31,141 nt of DNA from an uncultured Chloroflexota bacterium (GCA_937876225.1 CALFIC010000080.1:1-31141); one strand, 5' to 3'; counted from the stretch's first letter, positions 1 through 9,254 are shown. A program made the numbers and translations. Notes: generated from the sequence alone by a model not told the origin.

Positions 1-28
1 GGAGTTCAGACGTGTGCTCTTCCGATCT
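1..28. other. Illumina TruSeq adapter remnant (not genomic)
   Basis: The first 28 bases are the 3' part of the reverse complement of the TruSeq indexed adapter; they end in GTGCTCTTCCGATCT. Genomic sequence can start no earlier than base 29. This is untrimmed library sequence at a contig end. Confidence 0.98.
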
Positions 29-299
29 AACTGTCGAAAGGGACGTTACATACGAAATAAATAAAGGCTTATTGTACAAAATATACAAATGAAAACATAC
101 AGAAAGTACGAATGATTTCTACACAGGCAAATTTCGATTTTTTTTTAAATACACGCCGAATTGTTTTCTCGTAAAAACTGTGCAAGGCAAATTTCCTGCG
201 TATAACGAGAGGAATCGATGGCCAAGGGACGCACTGTACCAGCCGTAATAATGCTTATTCACGATGCGCTGTTATTATTTTTGATAAAAAAGGAGCTGG
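29..299. other. AT-rich stretch without a convincing gene
   Basis: This stretch is visibly more AT-rich than the rest of the window, with a run of nine T near 140, and lies between the adapter and the stop codon of the glycoside hydrolase-like gene. The string AGGCAAATTTC occurs at about 125 and again at about 185. A 32-codon ORF starting at 218 has a GAGAGG sequence in front, but nothing else supports it. On the minus strand a run of T follows the hydrolase stop (around 285-291) without a clear hairpin. Because it touches adapter sequence, its linkage to the rest is less certain than elsewhere. Confidence 0.5.
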
Positions 300-1865
300 C
301 TACGGTGAAGTGCTGATGTCGTCAATGTATAGTGTGCCACTGCTGCCCCAGCCATCGGGTTCATCGTCGAGGACGATGGCCTCGATGGTGATGGGCTCAC
401 GCAGGATGCCATCGCCGACGCCGATGCGATCCCACGGGGCAAATTGTGGTGGCAGGTTGGCGTGGATTTGATGCCAGCCTGATGCACCGACGGGAGCCAC
501 GGCGACTTGCACGATGGCGCCGTCAACCCCTTTAAGCCAGAGCTTGAGCAGGTTGCTACTATTGTCGCCATAAATCCACAACGCAATGGTGTGACTATGG
601 CGTGGTAACGGCAACAATCGACGATGGCGGAAGACGACATAACGGTTGGCGCCGGCAGGGAAAGAATAGTCGAGAGCCATGGCAAAACTACCGCTTTTGA
701 CGATGCGGCGGCTTTGGGTAAAGGTGCCGTAGGGCTCATCGCCGCGAATCCAGACCCCGGGATTGCCTTCAAATGACGAGACGAGCGTGTCAGGTGGGTG
801 TGAGGGTGTTATCGCCGATGGTGTGGCAGCGAGTGCCCGAAATGCCTGCCATACCGGTTTTTTGGGGGCAAAATCATCACTCCCACTGCCCCATGCAATT
901 AGTCCATAGGGGTTGTGTGCTTCGTCTTTGAGGGCATACCAAAAAACGACGTCGACGCCGGATTGCCAGAGTAGAGGGATACCGGTGCGCAAGTTGCTGG
1001 CTTGTTGGGTGGCGGTGACGATGCCGGTAGGATCGCGGTCACTGGGACCACTGCTCCAACCGACTTCGGTGGCCCAGACAGGGCGGCGGCCGTAGCGGGC
1101 AAAGAGCGGGGCGAGCATGTCGATGGCGGTGGCTAACCCCGAATAATCGGGATGCAATGGATTAACATACGGGTGGATGGCGATAATGCTGACATCATTC
1201 CAGAGGCCAGCTTGGGCGGCTTGCCGCAAAAACGCCGGTGCAAAAGGATTGATCCCAGCGGCCACAATGATAGCTTCGGGGGCAACCCGCGCGATGGCGC
1301 GGGCGGTGAGATGGACGAGTTTGGCGTAGGCGACGGGATCCGGACTAGGCCGCCAGAAGTAGGGATTGTCGGGTTCGTTCCAGATTTGCCAGTAGTGGAT
1401 TTGGGTGCGGTAGCGCTGCACGGTATGGGCGGCCCATTGGGCAAAGAGCTCGGGATCGGGGGCGGCGAATGAATAATCGTAGGGGTCATCAGTGGCGTCG
1501 GGTGTGGCCCAGCCGGGAGGATGACCAAGTACCCCGAGGATGGGGTGCTGGGGGGCGAGTGCGGCAAAGGTTTGGTCATAAAAATCCCAGTTGGTAGCAT
1601 CGGGGGTGTGTTGGATGCGATACCAGTGAATATCTTCGCGGACCCACGTGGCACCGCTATCATTGATCGTTGCGACTCCGGCGGGAATTGAGGTGACGAA
1701 ATGCAAGCGGGTGGCAAGGTGACTATTGATACCGAGTTGCGGGGTAGATGCGGTACGCAACGGGGGAGTGATTGGGTGGTTGACGGGTGTCATCTGCAGG
1801 GAGAGCGATATCATCCAGAGTAGGCAACTCCAGAGTCGCCAACCGTGGTTAAGGGGTTGGTACAT
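300..1865 (-). CDS. secreted glycoside hydrolase-like protein (clan A TIM barrel plus C-terminal beta domain)
   Basis: Predicted 521-residue protein starting at ATG 1865; the frame is open to 1949, but this start gives a basic N-terminus followed by the hydrophobic stretch WSCLLWMISLSL, like a signal peptide. The body resembles clan A glycoside hydrolases of the GH39/GH5 type. IWNEPDNPYFW carries the NEP motif expected for the acid/base Glu (E164), and WATEVGWSS carries the Glu expected for the nucleophile (E267). The roughly 150 C-terminal residues, ending TLYIDDIS, look like a carbohydrate-binding beta-sandwich. It probably cleaves a glycoside outside the cell; the substrate cannot be told. 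Its start overlaps the end of the upstream macroglobulin-like gene by 17 bp, so the two are likely co-transcribed and translationally coupled. Confidence 0.82.
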   Translation of the reverse strand: MYQPLNHGWRLWSCLLWMISLSLQMTPVNHPITPPLRTASTPQLGINSHLATRLHFVTSIPAGVATINDSGATWVREDIHWYRIQHTPDATNWDFYDQTFAALAPQHPILGVLGHPPGWATPDATDDPYDYSFAAPDPELFAQWAAHTVQRYRTQIHYWQIWNEPDNPYFWRPSPDPVAYAKLVHLTARAIARVAPEAIIVAAGINPFAPAFLRQAAQAGLWNDVSIIAIHPYVNPLHPDYSGLATAIDMLAPLFARYGRRPVWATEVGWSSGPSDRDPTGIVTATQQASNLRTGIPLLWQSGVDVVFWYALKDEAHNPYGLIAWGSGSDDFAPKKPVWQAFRALAATPSAITPSHPPDTLVSSFEGNPGVWIRGDEPYGTFTQSRRIVKSGSFAMALDYSFPAGANRYVVFRHRRLLPLPRHSHTIALWIYGDNSSNLLKLWLKGVDGAIVQVAVAPVGASGWHQIHANLPPQFAPWDRIGVGDGILREPITIEAIVLDDEPDGWGSSGTLYIDDISTSP

Positions 1866-4800
1866 ACATGCTCTGTGGTTGGCTTTGGGCTTGCCATGTG
1901 CCTGCAACATCATGGGCAGTACTCGGTGGGATGGTAATTGTGCCGGCATTGGTTATTTTGATGCGGTAGTGACATTTCATGATGGTCGGTGATGTGGTGG
2001 CGCTATAAAGTGTAAGTACGGCATTGTCTATCGTGGCATGGCTGTCACGGGGAGGGGTAAGTGCGATGATTTCGCCAATTGTAGGCAGAGGCTCTTGGAT
2101 GACGAGGTAAGGAATTGCTGCAAACGTGATGACCTCGAGTTCGACAGCGATGATATCGCCGTCGTGGAGCGGTGTACCGGTCGTGAGCGTTTGTCCGTTG
2201 GCTGTGGTGTAACGCCGCAGTATGCGCACCGTATCACTATCAATTGGGGTTGGTTGGGGATGGGTAATACCTACCAACACCGGCGCATTGCTGGTAATGG
2301 TGACATCTTCGTTGAGGGCTATACCGGGTGATACCGCATTGTTTTGATTGAGATGCCCGTGTTGATCGAGGATGGTGGTTTGTTGACGCCCATCAAGTGT
2401 GCGAAATAGTGTGTCACGCATAGCCCACATGCGGGCATTGGTGATGATATCGCTCCAGCCATCACTGCCACGGCTACTCAATAGCATTGATTGGATTTGA
2501 TTGGTGATGCTGGTGCTCACTGAAGTACGTAGAGTTGCTTGCAAAATCAAGGCATTGACACTATCGCTACTATGAAATCCTGCGGTGGCAGGGTCAGCGT
2601 GCCAGGTCAGTCCACGAGGGGTGGTATGACTACGAGAGAGGAGTTCGTTGAGTAATGCGGGAATGGCATAGGCTTGGTCGTGAGGGAGTACCAGCAATAA
2701 CGCTGCGATTCCTTCGTTTCCTAAGCCGGCGGGATTGCTACACAGACGTGCAAATATGTGGGAATCATTCCACCCCGTTTGGACTAAGGCGCGTACGATA
2801 AGGGCATGGATGGTGGCAGGGAGTTGGGGATTAACGACTTGTTGTTGTAGGTAGGTGATGGCTGGTTGATAACTAGCAGGTGGAATCCCGGCGCTCGCCA
2901 ACGCACTTACCACATCGGTGGTGATTAATGGGTCGGGAGGCAGGTTATTTCCCCAGCCCCAGCCACCTGTTGAGGATTGGATGAGCATGAGACGGGTGCG
3001 TAATTGATTTCGTTCTGCGGGTGAATCACTGAGCCAGAGTCGATGGGCTAGTTGACTAGGATTGTTGGGGTCATAGGGTTCGTTCATCATGGCTCGGAAT
3101 AATTCATCGCGTTGAGAAATGACATCAAATACTGGTGTTGAATTGTCGGTATTGATGATTGTTTTGCCTTGGAGCATAAATCCATCTTGGGTAGTATTTG
3201 TAAGTGGCACAGTTACGCGCGGTTGCCAACTAACACGAGCGCCCCGACTACTTGATAGCGTAAGCTGTGGGTGCAATGTGGTTATTTTGGCGTGCCAATA
3301 ATAGATACTTACACCATTTGCATCACTTATTACGGTGGTATCGTTGGGGACTCCGCTTAATATCATGCCGGTACTCGTAATCGTGAGGGTAGATTGGGAT
3401 GTCGGTATGGAATCCTTGAGTGTGACGGTAACAATAACGTCATCACCAATCCGACTTGTGGTTGGTGCATTGATGCTGAGCTGTTGAGTACGGATGATAG
3501 GGAGCACTACCTGATTGTTGCGTACACAAGCTGGATTGTGTTGGAGTACATCAATGATGAATGTGGTTGATTGATTGTCATCAGCGAGATTGAGTGAAAC
3601 GATGCCATTGGCATCGCTGTGTAATGCAGGATACCACTCCCACAAGGTGCCATCAACCGGGCGTTGTACCCGGATCGCTACGGTGCTGTGGGGGGTAGTC
3701 GTAAGGGTAAGGGGAATCGTACCGTGTGTGATGGCTTGTTGTTTTATGGTGGTGGCATTGCACATAGGGGTGCTGACGGTAGATATGTATTGGCGGAGTG
3801 GTCCGGTCGCTGTTTGGGCGGCGATGGTAAGCATCGTGGTTGAAATTGGTACTGTAGTGGAAATGATGCCGTTTTGGATGGGCGTCCATGCGGCGTGGAT
3901 TCCACTTGCATCGAATTGGGCAACCAGTGCGGTTGCAGGTGTGGTCGTCCCATAAAAAAAGCGCATGACGTCATTGCTATAGATGATTGGCATCTCGGGG
4001 ACGAGGAATGGTGTGGTGGGTACGGTGCCGACGGTGAACGACTGTTGGTGTGTGAGTTCACCATCAGTGGCGGTAATCAGCCATTGCCCTTGCGGGATGG
4101 CTAATGCCAGGGCGACATGTCCTTGGGCATCGCTGGTGACGGTGCGGCGGATTGCCATGTAGCCTTTGGTGTTTTTGACGGTTAATTTGATGGGGCGGAC
4201 AAGGTTTTGGTTATTGGGATCATCGATTTGTAAATGTACGGTGCTGTATTTGCCAGATTGCACCCATTGCTGAGGCGTATCGATTCGGAGTGTGCGTTGT
4301 GGTGTGGAAGGGACAATCGTAATCACACTTTCACTGTGGATATGCGCCACGATAGTGATTGGTGCGTCAGCAGTGGTATTGAAGTGAAATTCCCCATTGA
4401 CGTTGCTTGTGGTGGCGCCAGTCTGGGTGTTTTGGCGCCAATAAATGGTTGCATTGGCAATTGGTTGCATGGCATTATCGGTAACCGTACCATCATAGCC
4501 CTCACGTGATGTCGGATGCTGATGAATAACAAGATGGGTGCTGGGTGGCGGATGGATGATGATTGTAGGGGCATCGACGATATCATCACCGCATACGGTA
4601 TAGATGCCAAAGGCGATGTTATCGGGAATAGTGATGGTTACCTGCGTGGCAGTTTGGTATTGGGCAAAAGTCATAGGTTGGGTCTGTATTTGCATGCCGG
4701 TGGCGTCGCAGAGCGAAATCTGGCTGCTGCGTGGTGAGAGTGTGTCGTCGCTGCGGGCGGCAGTAATATCAATTTGGCTCCCGATGACGGCGGTGGTGTG

Positions 4801-6753
4801 GTTACTAATTATATGAATTGGTGATGATTGTAGCGATGGATGAGTGATTGTAACGACTGCGGCATCTGGTGGATTGCTATCATCGAGTACGACAAATTTT
4901 GTCCCTTGGGGATGGGGGCGACTTATCCAAATACCACGTGCATCACTTTGGGCTTGTTCGATTAATTGCCCTTCTTGGAATAATGTAATTGTTGAGGGAT
5001 TGTTTGATTGGGTAGTGTGTGTGCCAGCGATTATGTTGCCGCCGAGGGTAATGATATTTAGGGTGCTTGGCAATATGCGCATGACGCGGATATCACTACT
5101 GCCATTATTTCCTTTTCCGATTGCTAAGAGATAGCGACTTGGTGGTGTTTGCCAAATGGATGGTGGTACGACAAATCGTTGCATGTTTTGTGGATTGGTG
5201 ATTGTTTGGGTGTCGAGCAGGGGGAGATTATAGCGCTTGGGGTCGAGTTGTTGCAAGGTCAAATTGTCCATGCCAAGGACTCGAATAAGCATGGCTGGGG
5301 GCAACGCATAGAGTTGCAGGTGAAGCGTATGGAGATTTTGACTATCGATAACGATACCTGTTTTGGGAGTGAATGGAACAATACTTCCTGGGGCGCCCGG
5401 CAAAATGAGGTGCGATATCGTCGTGTCTATTTGGAGCTGACTGCTAATCGCCGTACTCAGGGTAATCCCCGTACTACTGCGTAAGGTATGGTTGATCGTA
5501 ATTATGGGTTGTATATTGGCTGGCCAAAGTGCCAGTACTCGAATATCACGACCATTACTGGTTATTTTGGCGGGATTGAGCGGTGGTGGATTCAGACTGA
5601 CGGCATCGGTAATGGTCTGCGTATCAATGTCTGTATTAAACACAAAACGAACATCTTGGTTGGGTGCGAGTATTTGACCGTCCCCAGGGCTACGGGCAAT
5701 TAAGCGGAGTGCAGGGGTCGTGGTAAAGCGAATGTGTTGGTAGGCGAGGGTTGTGGCTGCGCCTCCAATTTGGATTTGGTACGTGGTGCCGATTTGCCAT
5801 TGTGGCTGGGGGGTGATAATGACATTGATGCTATCGTTATCACTTGCCACAATATCAATGCGCGTAGGTGTTGCCGGTACAAGGGCAATAGATGCACGTA
5901 ACAGTCGGGTATCGATCACCCCTGTGACCTTAAAGGTAATTGGGGTGTTTAGGGCGATGTTTTGGCTATTATTTGCGGGAATTACTTGGTCAATGTGGGT
6001 TGCGATGGTATGGAATTGCCACGTGAGTGGCGTGCTAAGCTGTTGCCCGTTGATATCGAGGAGGTGGGGCGTATTGGTAATGGTATAACGACTATCGGCA
6101 CGCCAATGATCTGGACGAAAAACGAGCGTTGTCTGGTCTAGCCATTCTATCGTCCCACTAATAGGTGGGGTGATTTGTAAAAGGGTATTTGGGATGGATT
6201 GTGCGACTTGGTGTTGGGCAACCATTGGTTGCGAAAATCGGATTACCGCAAACGTGCTTAATGCCACATCATGGCTTTTATTTTCAGGGATTAAGGTTTG
6301 GATATGCAGGCCGGGTGCCGTCGTAAATTGCATATTCCACGCATGGTCTATGCCCCCATCGACAGCAGAATCTGCGGTAATCGTGAGCGTATAGCGCGTA
6401 TCTGGTTGCCAAGGGGTTGTCGGGGTGATGGTGAGGGTGGTGTTGTTTGTGTCCCACGTCGTACGGTATTGGTGGTATGGCGCTATTTGGAGGGCTGTGG
6501 TGAGTGCATTCGGGGAGATATGTCGACTAAATACAAGCGTAATCGGTTGATTGATTGCGATGTTGTGTGTATCGAATGGTTGGGTTACCGTAATGGTAAT
6601 CGGTGGAATATGCCATAATGAATGTATCCCGTACCATACCGTAAGTATGATAGGAATAACCACAATCACCACAAGGAACGTCATCCAAAAACGTCGCAAG
6701 CGGTATATGATGCGCATGAGCATGCGTTGTCGTTGCGGGGATAGTTGTTGCAT
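1849..6753 (-). CDS. membrane-anchored Ig-like / alpha-2-macroglobulin-like protein lacking a thioester
   Basis: A 1634-residue protein. Residues 1-21 are basic, 22-42 form one membrane helix, and the rest should lie outside the cell. Residues about 50-445 hold about four bacterial Ig-like units of the Big_5/SbsA type, with recurring patterns such as PxNxSxxVALxTxxxxxF. The middle has beta-rich MG-like segments with DAxG turns. Residues near 1263 contain GGWGWG followed by a helical region, as in the alpha/alpha barrel of macroglobulins. The C-terminus (GD-VELEV, then IQEPLPTIGE) matches the receptor-binding end of bacterial macroglobulins. The thioester motif CxEQ is absent; the few Cys are scattered. 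Macroglobulins trap proteases; this one may have kept only a structural or thioester-free role. The gene overlaps the downstream hydrolase. The start at 6753 has only a weak AAGAAA ribosome site, so ATG 6723 is an alternative. Confidence 0.75.
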   Translation of the reverse strand: MQQLSPQRQRMLMRIIYRLRRFWMTFLVVIVVIPIILTVWYGIHSLWHIPPITITVTQPFDTHNIAINQPITLVFSRHISPNALTTALQIAPYHQYRTTWDTNNTTLTITPTTPWQPDTRYTLTITADSAVDGGIDHAWNMQFTTAPGLHIQTLIPENKSHDVALSTFAVIRFSQPMVAQHQVAQSIPNTLLQITPPISGTIEWLDQTTLVFRPDHWRADSRYTITNTPHLLDINGQQLSTPLTWQFHTIATHIDQVIPANNSQNIALNTPITFKVTGVIDTRLLRASIALVPATPTRIDIVASDNDSINVIITPQPQWQIGTTYQIQIGGAATTLAYQHIRFTTTPALRLIARSPGDGQILAPNQDVRFVFNTDIDTQTITDAVSLNPPPLNPAKITSNGRDIRVLALWPANIQPIITINHTLRSSTGITLSTAISSQLQIDTTISHLILPGAPGSIVPFTPKTGIVIDSQNLHTLHLQLYALPPAMLIRVLGMDNLTLQQLDPKRYNLPLLDTQTITNPQNMQRFVVPPSIWQTPPSRYLLAIGKGNNGSSDIRVMRILPSTLNIITLGGNIIAGTHTTQSNNPSTITLFQEGQLIEQAQSDARGIWISRPHPQGTKFVVLDDSNPPDAAVVTITHPSLQSSPIHIISNHTTAVIGSQIDITAARSDDTLSPRSSQISLCDATGMQIQTQPMTFAQYQTATQVTITIPDNIAFGIYTVCGDDIVDAPTIIIHPPPSTHLVIHQHPTSREGYDGTVTDNAMQPIANATIYWRQNTQTGATTSNVNGEFHFNTTADAPITIVAHIHSESVITIVPSTPQRTLRIDTPQQWVQSGKYSTVHLQIDDPNNQNLVRPIKLTVKNTKGYMAIRRTVTSDAQGHVALALAIPQGQWLITATDGELTHQQSFTVGTVPTTPFLVPEMPIIYSNDVMRFFYGTTTPATALVAQFDASGIHAAWTPIQNGIISTTVPISTTMLTIAAQTATGPLRQYISTVSTPMCNATTIKQQAITHGTIPLTLTTTPHSTVAIRVQRPVDGTLWEWYPALHSDANGIVSLNLADDNQSTTFIIDVLQHNPACVRNNQVVLPIIRTQQLSINAPTTSRIGDDVIVTVTLKDSIPTSQSTLTITSTGMILSGVPNDTTVISDANGVSIYYWHAKITTLHPQLTLSSSRGARVSWQPRVTVPLTNTTQDGFMLQGKTIINTDNSTPVFDVISQRDELFRAMMNEPYDPNNPSQLAHRLWLSDSPAERNQLRTRLMLIQSSTGGWGWGNNLPPDPLITTDVVSALASAGIPPASYQPAITYLQQQVVNPQLPATIHALIVRALVQTGWNDSHIFARLCSNPAGLGNEGIAALLLVLPHDQAYAIPALLNELLSRSHTTPRGLTWHADPATAGFHSSDSVNALILQATLRTSVSTSITNQIQSMLLSSRGSDGWSDIITNARMWAMRDTLFRTLDGRQQTTILDQHGHLNQNNAVSPGIALNEDVTITSNAPVLVGITHPQPTPIDSDTVRILRRYTTANGQTLTTGTPLHDGDIIAVELEVITFAAIPYLVIQEPLPTIGEIIALTPPRDSHATIDNAVLTLYSATTSPTIMKCHYRIKITNAGTITIPPSTAHDVAGTWQAQSQPQSMYVPTP

Positions 6754-6801
6754 GATTTCTTGGCTCGATTATAGCACGGAGGTATATGCATCGCATAGCC
6801 T

Positions 6802-7401
6802 ATGACTACTCAATTAACACCACAACTCCTTTTGCACGCGTATAGTACCGGTCATTTCCCTATGGATAACAACGGTAAAATTGCGTGGTATAACCCAAAT
6901 CCACGGGGGATTATTCCGATTGATGAACACTTTTATGTGCCATCACGCTTAGCGCGTACGTACCGTTCACAACGCTATACCGTGACGAGCGATCGGGCAT
7001 TTAGTGCAGTGATGCAGGCTTGTGCCGTGCCGCGCCCCGAATCACCAGGGAGCTGGATTTCCTCTGAATTTGTGGCTGTGTATACCCAGCTTCACCAGCT
7101 CGGCTACGCTCATAGTGTCGAAACGTGGTGTGATGGCGAACTGGTGGGGGGATTGTATGGCGTGGCACTTGGGGGACTGTTCGCCGGCGAAAGTATGTTT
7201 AGTCAGGCCCGCGATGCCAGCAAAGTGGCCTTGATTGCCTTGGTCGAACGGTTACGGCGGGGTGGATTTGTAATCCTCGATACGCAGTGGGTGACACCAC
7301 ATTTGGCGCAATTTGGGGCGTTTTGGATGCCCCAAGCACAATATTTGCAACTATTACCACAGGTTATTCAACGCCCCACCCAATGGATTCAATCGCTCTA
7401 A
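6802..7401 (+). CDS. aat: leucyl/phenylalanyl-tRNA--protein transferase
   Basis: A 199-residue protein matching Aat along its whole length. It moves Leu or Phe from aminoacyl-tRNA to proteins with N-terminal Arg or Lys, marking them for ClpS/ClpAP-type degradation (N-degron pathway, cytoplasm). Visible family blocks are AYSTGHFPM (13-21), WYNPNPRGIIP (29-39), SWISSEF (84-90), GELVGGLYGV (112-121), FAGESMFS (127-134) and LDTQW (159-163, where many homologues have DCQ). The start is ATG 6802, because an in-frame stop lies directly upstream. The ribosome site CGGAGG (6777-6782) is far, 19 nt from the ATG. It is transcribed divergently from the macroglobulin-like gene, 48 bp away, and stands alone. 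Confidence 0.95.
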   Translation: MTTQLTPQLLLHAYSTGHFPMDNNGKIAWYNPNPRGIIPIDEHFYVPSRLARTYRSQRYTVTSDRAFSAVMQACAVPRPESPGSWISSEFVAVYTQLHQLGYAHSVETWCDGELVGGLYGVALGGLFAGESMFSQARDASKVALIALVERLRRGGFVILDTQWVTPHLAQFGAFWMPQAQYLQLLPQVIQRPTQWIQSL

Positions 7402-7500
7402 ATTCAACAATTGATTGATAGAAATTAGACACGGTAACGCACAGATGCTGCGCATGGTAGTTTTGTCATGTATGAAAAATCTGGCTGGACATTGCGCCCA

Positions 7501-8349
7501 CTAATGCCCAATGAGTATGGGAATCATTTGACGAATGGCGTCGGCAGGTATGGCATAGCCAATCCCTTCAAAGCTCCCGCTACTACTTTGGATAGCGGTA
7601 GTAATCCCAAGCACTGCCCCATTGACGTCAATCAAGACCCCTCCTGAGCTACCTGGATTTACGGCAGCGTCTATTTGGAGGATATTGGTATCAGGATTGC
7701 CATCGAGGGTACGCCCCACTGCGCTAATCGTGCCGAGGGTCATGGTGTCCCGCAACCCAAGTGGATTGCCGATAGTCATGACCCACATACCGGTCATCGG
7801 TGTGCGTTGACTCAGCTGCAGTGGTGCAATATCGACGGGTTGTGACAACGCCAGCACTGCCAAATCGCTGGCTTCGTCACGTCCAATCACCGTCGCAGTG
7901 ATTTCGCTACTATTGCCAAACCGCACGAGATACTCATTGCGATCACTGACTACATGGGCGTTGGTGACGACATGACCTTGATCATCATACAAAAAACCAC
8001 TCCCTTGGGACATCACCATACTCCGTGGCGCATCGCCAGGGTGAATCGCAGGATGACTAAAGGTGATGTCGATACTCGCTACTGCAGGTACCGTTTGTTG
8101 AAAAATACGCATCGTTTGTGATTCAACCGCTGCTAGCGGTGCCGCAGCTGTCGCATCGAGGAGCGTCACCGCTGCCCGTGTGGGGAATGGGGTGCGTGGT
8201 AATTGCTCGCGAATTGCGGTGGGTACCACTGGTGTCTCTGTGGCACTGGTGAAATCTAATTGACTGTGAAAAGTACTCTGGCGATAACTACATCCCACCA
8301 GCAATATCAGTAATCCCAGTACCCAAAAATTCAGTTGATTTTTTACCAT
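7501..8349 (-). CDS. HtrA/DegP-like trypsin-fold serine protease, lipoprotein, no PDZ domain
   Basis: A 282-residue protein. Residues 1-19 are a lipoprotein signal ending in LLVGC, so Cys20 should be lipidated and the protease held on the outer face of the membrane. A linker (21-85) precedes a trypsin-like domain with the full catalytic triad: His132 in TNAHVVS, Asp162 in EASDLAVL, and Ser235 in NPGSSGG. Family members normally carry one or two PDZ domains after the protease domain. This one ends about 45 residues after the catalytic serine, so substrate selection must differ. The first ATG overlaps the end of the upstream epimerase gene by 7 bp and has no clear ribosome site, which suggests translational coupling. 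Likely role: extracytoplasmic protein quality control. Confidence 0.9.
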   Translation of the reverse strand: MVKNQLNFWVLGLLILLVGCSYRQSTFHSQLDFTSATETPVVPTAIREQLPRTPFPTRAAVTLLDATAAAPLAAVESQTMRIFQQTVPAVASIDITFSHPAIHPGDAPRSMVMSQGSGFLYDDQGHVVTNAHVVSDRNEYLVRFGNSSEITATVIGRDEASDLAVLALSQPVDIAPLQLSQRTPMTGMWVMTIGNPLGLRDTMTLGTISAVGRTLDGNPDTNILQIDAAVNPGSSGGVLIDVNGAVLGITTAIQSSSGSFEGIGYAIPADAIRQMIPILIGH

Positions 8350-9254
8350 ACATTTGCCAATGCGACATCAATAGTAGGATAGCGAAAGGAAAAACCGGCA
8401 GCGGCCAACCGTGCTGACAAGACGGACTGCCCGCCAATCAAGAGCGCATCGGCCATTTCGCCAAACAACAACCGTAATGCAAATTGGGGTACCGGCAACC
8501 ATGATGGTCGATGGAGGCGCTGGGCAATGGCGCTACTGAGGGTGTGATTGTTGACAGGATGTGGCGCGCAGGCGTTATAGACGCCCGTGGCGTGTTCGTT
8601 ATCAATCGCCCAGAGTAATAATTGCACCATGTCGGTGATATGAATCCACGAAATCATTTGCGTGCCGGGGAGTACCGGACCACCCACAAAAAACCGAAAC
8701 GGCAAGGCCATCAATGGCAATGCCCCACTGGTACTATCGAGGACTACACCGGTGCGGAGAATTACACTGCGCATCCCAAGGGTGGCAGCAGGGGTAGCGG
8801 CAGATTCCCAATCAACACATAATTTTGCCAAAAAATCCGCGCCTGCAGGGGCTGCTTCGGTGGTTGCGATGGCATTTATCCCATAATACCCTGCACCTGA
8901 TGAAGAAATAAACGTCGTTGGTTTGTGGGGCATCTGTGCCACTGCATCCAGCAATTGTTGGGTTGCGTTGACCCGACTCGTGACGAGGGTCTGCTTGTAG
9001 GCGGGTGTCCAGCGGGTGCCAGCGATTGAAGCACCGACCAAATTGACGATGGTGTCGCACCCGGTTAGGGCAGTGGTAGTGGCATGGGTATCGCGGGGAT
9101 TCCATAATGCGCGTTGGGCCGCTGTCGGCAGCGTGCCTTGGTGTTGTGGATTGCGGGTAAATGCAACGACGTGGTCGCCGCGTGCGATGAGCGCATGACT
9201 CAATGCGCTGCCGATAAGGCCGCTAGCTCCGGTGATGGCGATATGCCGTGGCAT
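8343..9254 (-). CDS. TIGR01777-family NAD(P)-binding epimerase (YfcH-like)
   Basis: A 303-residue extended short-chain dehydrogenase. GASGLIG (9-15) is the Rossmann dinucleotide loop. NLVGASIAG, SSSGAGYYG and SWIHITDM are typical of the TIGR01777 sugar-nucleotide epimerase-like family. The C-terminus (PVPQFALRLLFGEMA, then LIGGQSVLSARLAAAGFSF) is the DUF1731 domain that marks this family. The frame is open to 9614, but ATG 9254 is preceded by a good GGAG ribosome site at about 6 nt and starts exactly at the Rossmann fold, so the longer ORF is rejected. The biochemical role of the family is not settled; in several bacteria it lies near carotenoid or light-regulated genes. Here it follows crtB and DUF2085 and overlaps htrA. 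Confidence 0.92.
   Translation of the reverse strand: MPRHIAITGASGLIGSALSHALIARGDHVVAFTRNPQHQGTLPTAAQRALWNPRDTHATTTALTGCDTIVNLVGASIAGTRWTPAYKQTLVTSRVNATQQLLDAVAQMPHKPTTFISSSGAGYYGINAIATTEAAPAGADFLAKLCVDWESAATPAATLGMRSVILRTGVVLDSTSGALPLMALPFRFFVGGPVLPGTQMISWIHITDMVQLLLWAIDNEHATGVYNACAPHPVNNHTLSSAIAQRLHRPSWLPVPQFALRLLFGEMADALLIGGQSVLSARLAAAGFSFRYPTIDVALANVW

Noticed and set aside
218..316. 32-codon ORF with GAGAGG ribosome-like site near the left end
   Set aside because: It is very short, in AT-rich sequence next to adapter, runs into the hydrolase gene on the other strand, and has no recognisable product.
275..772. 165-codon minus-strand frame rich in Ser/Pro/Ala
   Set aside because: It overlaps the C-terminal half of the hydrolase in another frame; composition is typical of a shadow frame.
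3575..4104. Plus-strand frames of 76-126 codons inside the macroglobulin-like gene
   Set aside because: Antisense shadows with odd composition and no ribosome sites; many similar ones occur along this long gene.
300..6753. Defence or phage-related system in the left block
   Set aside because: The proteins are exported surface proteins with no nuclease, methylase or phage signatures.
7402..7500. Imperfect hairpin between aat and the htrA-like gene as a shared terminator
   Set aside because: Only about six pairs with a mismatch (CGCACAG/CTGCGC) and no T-run beside it; not strong enough to list.
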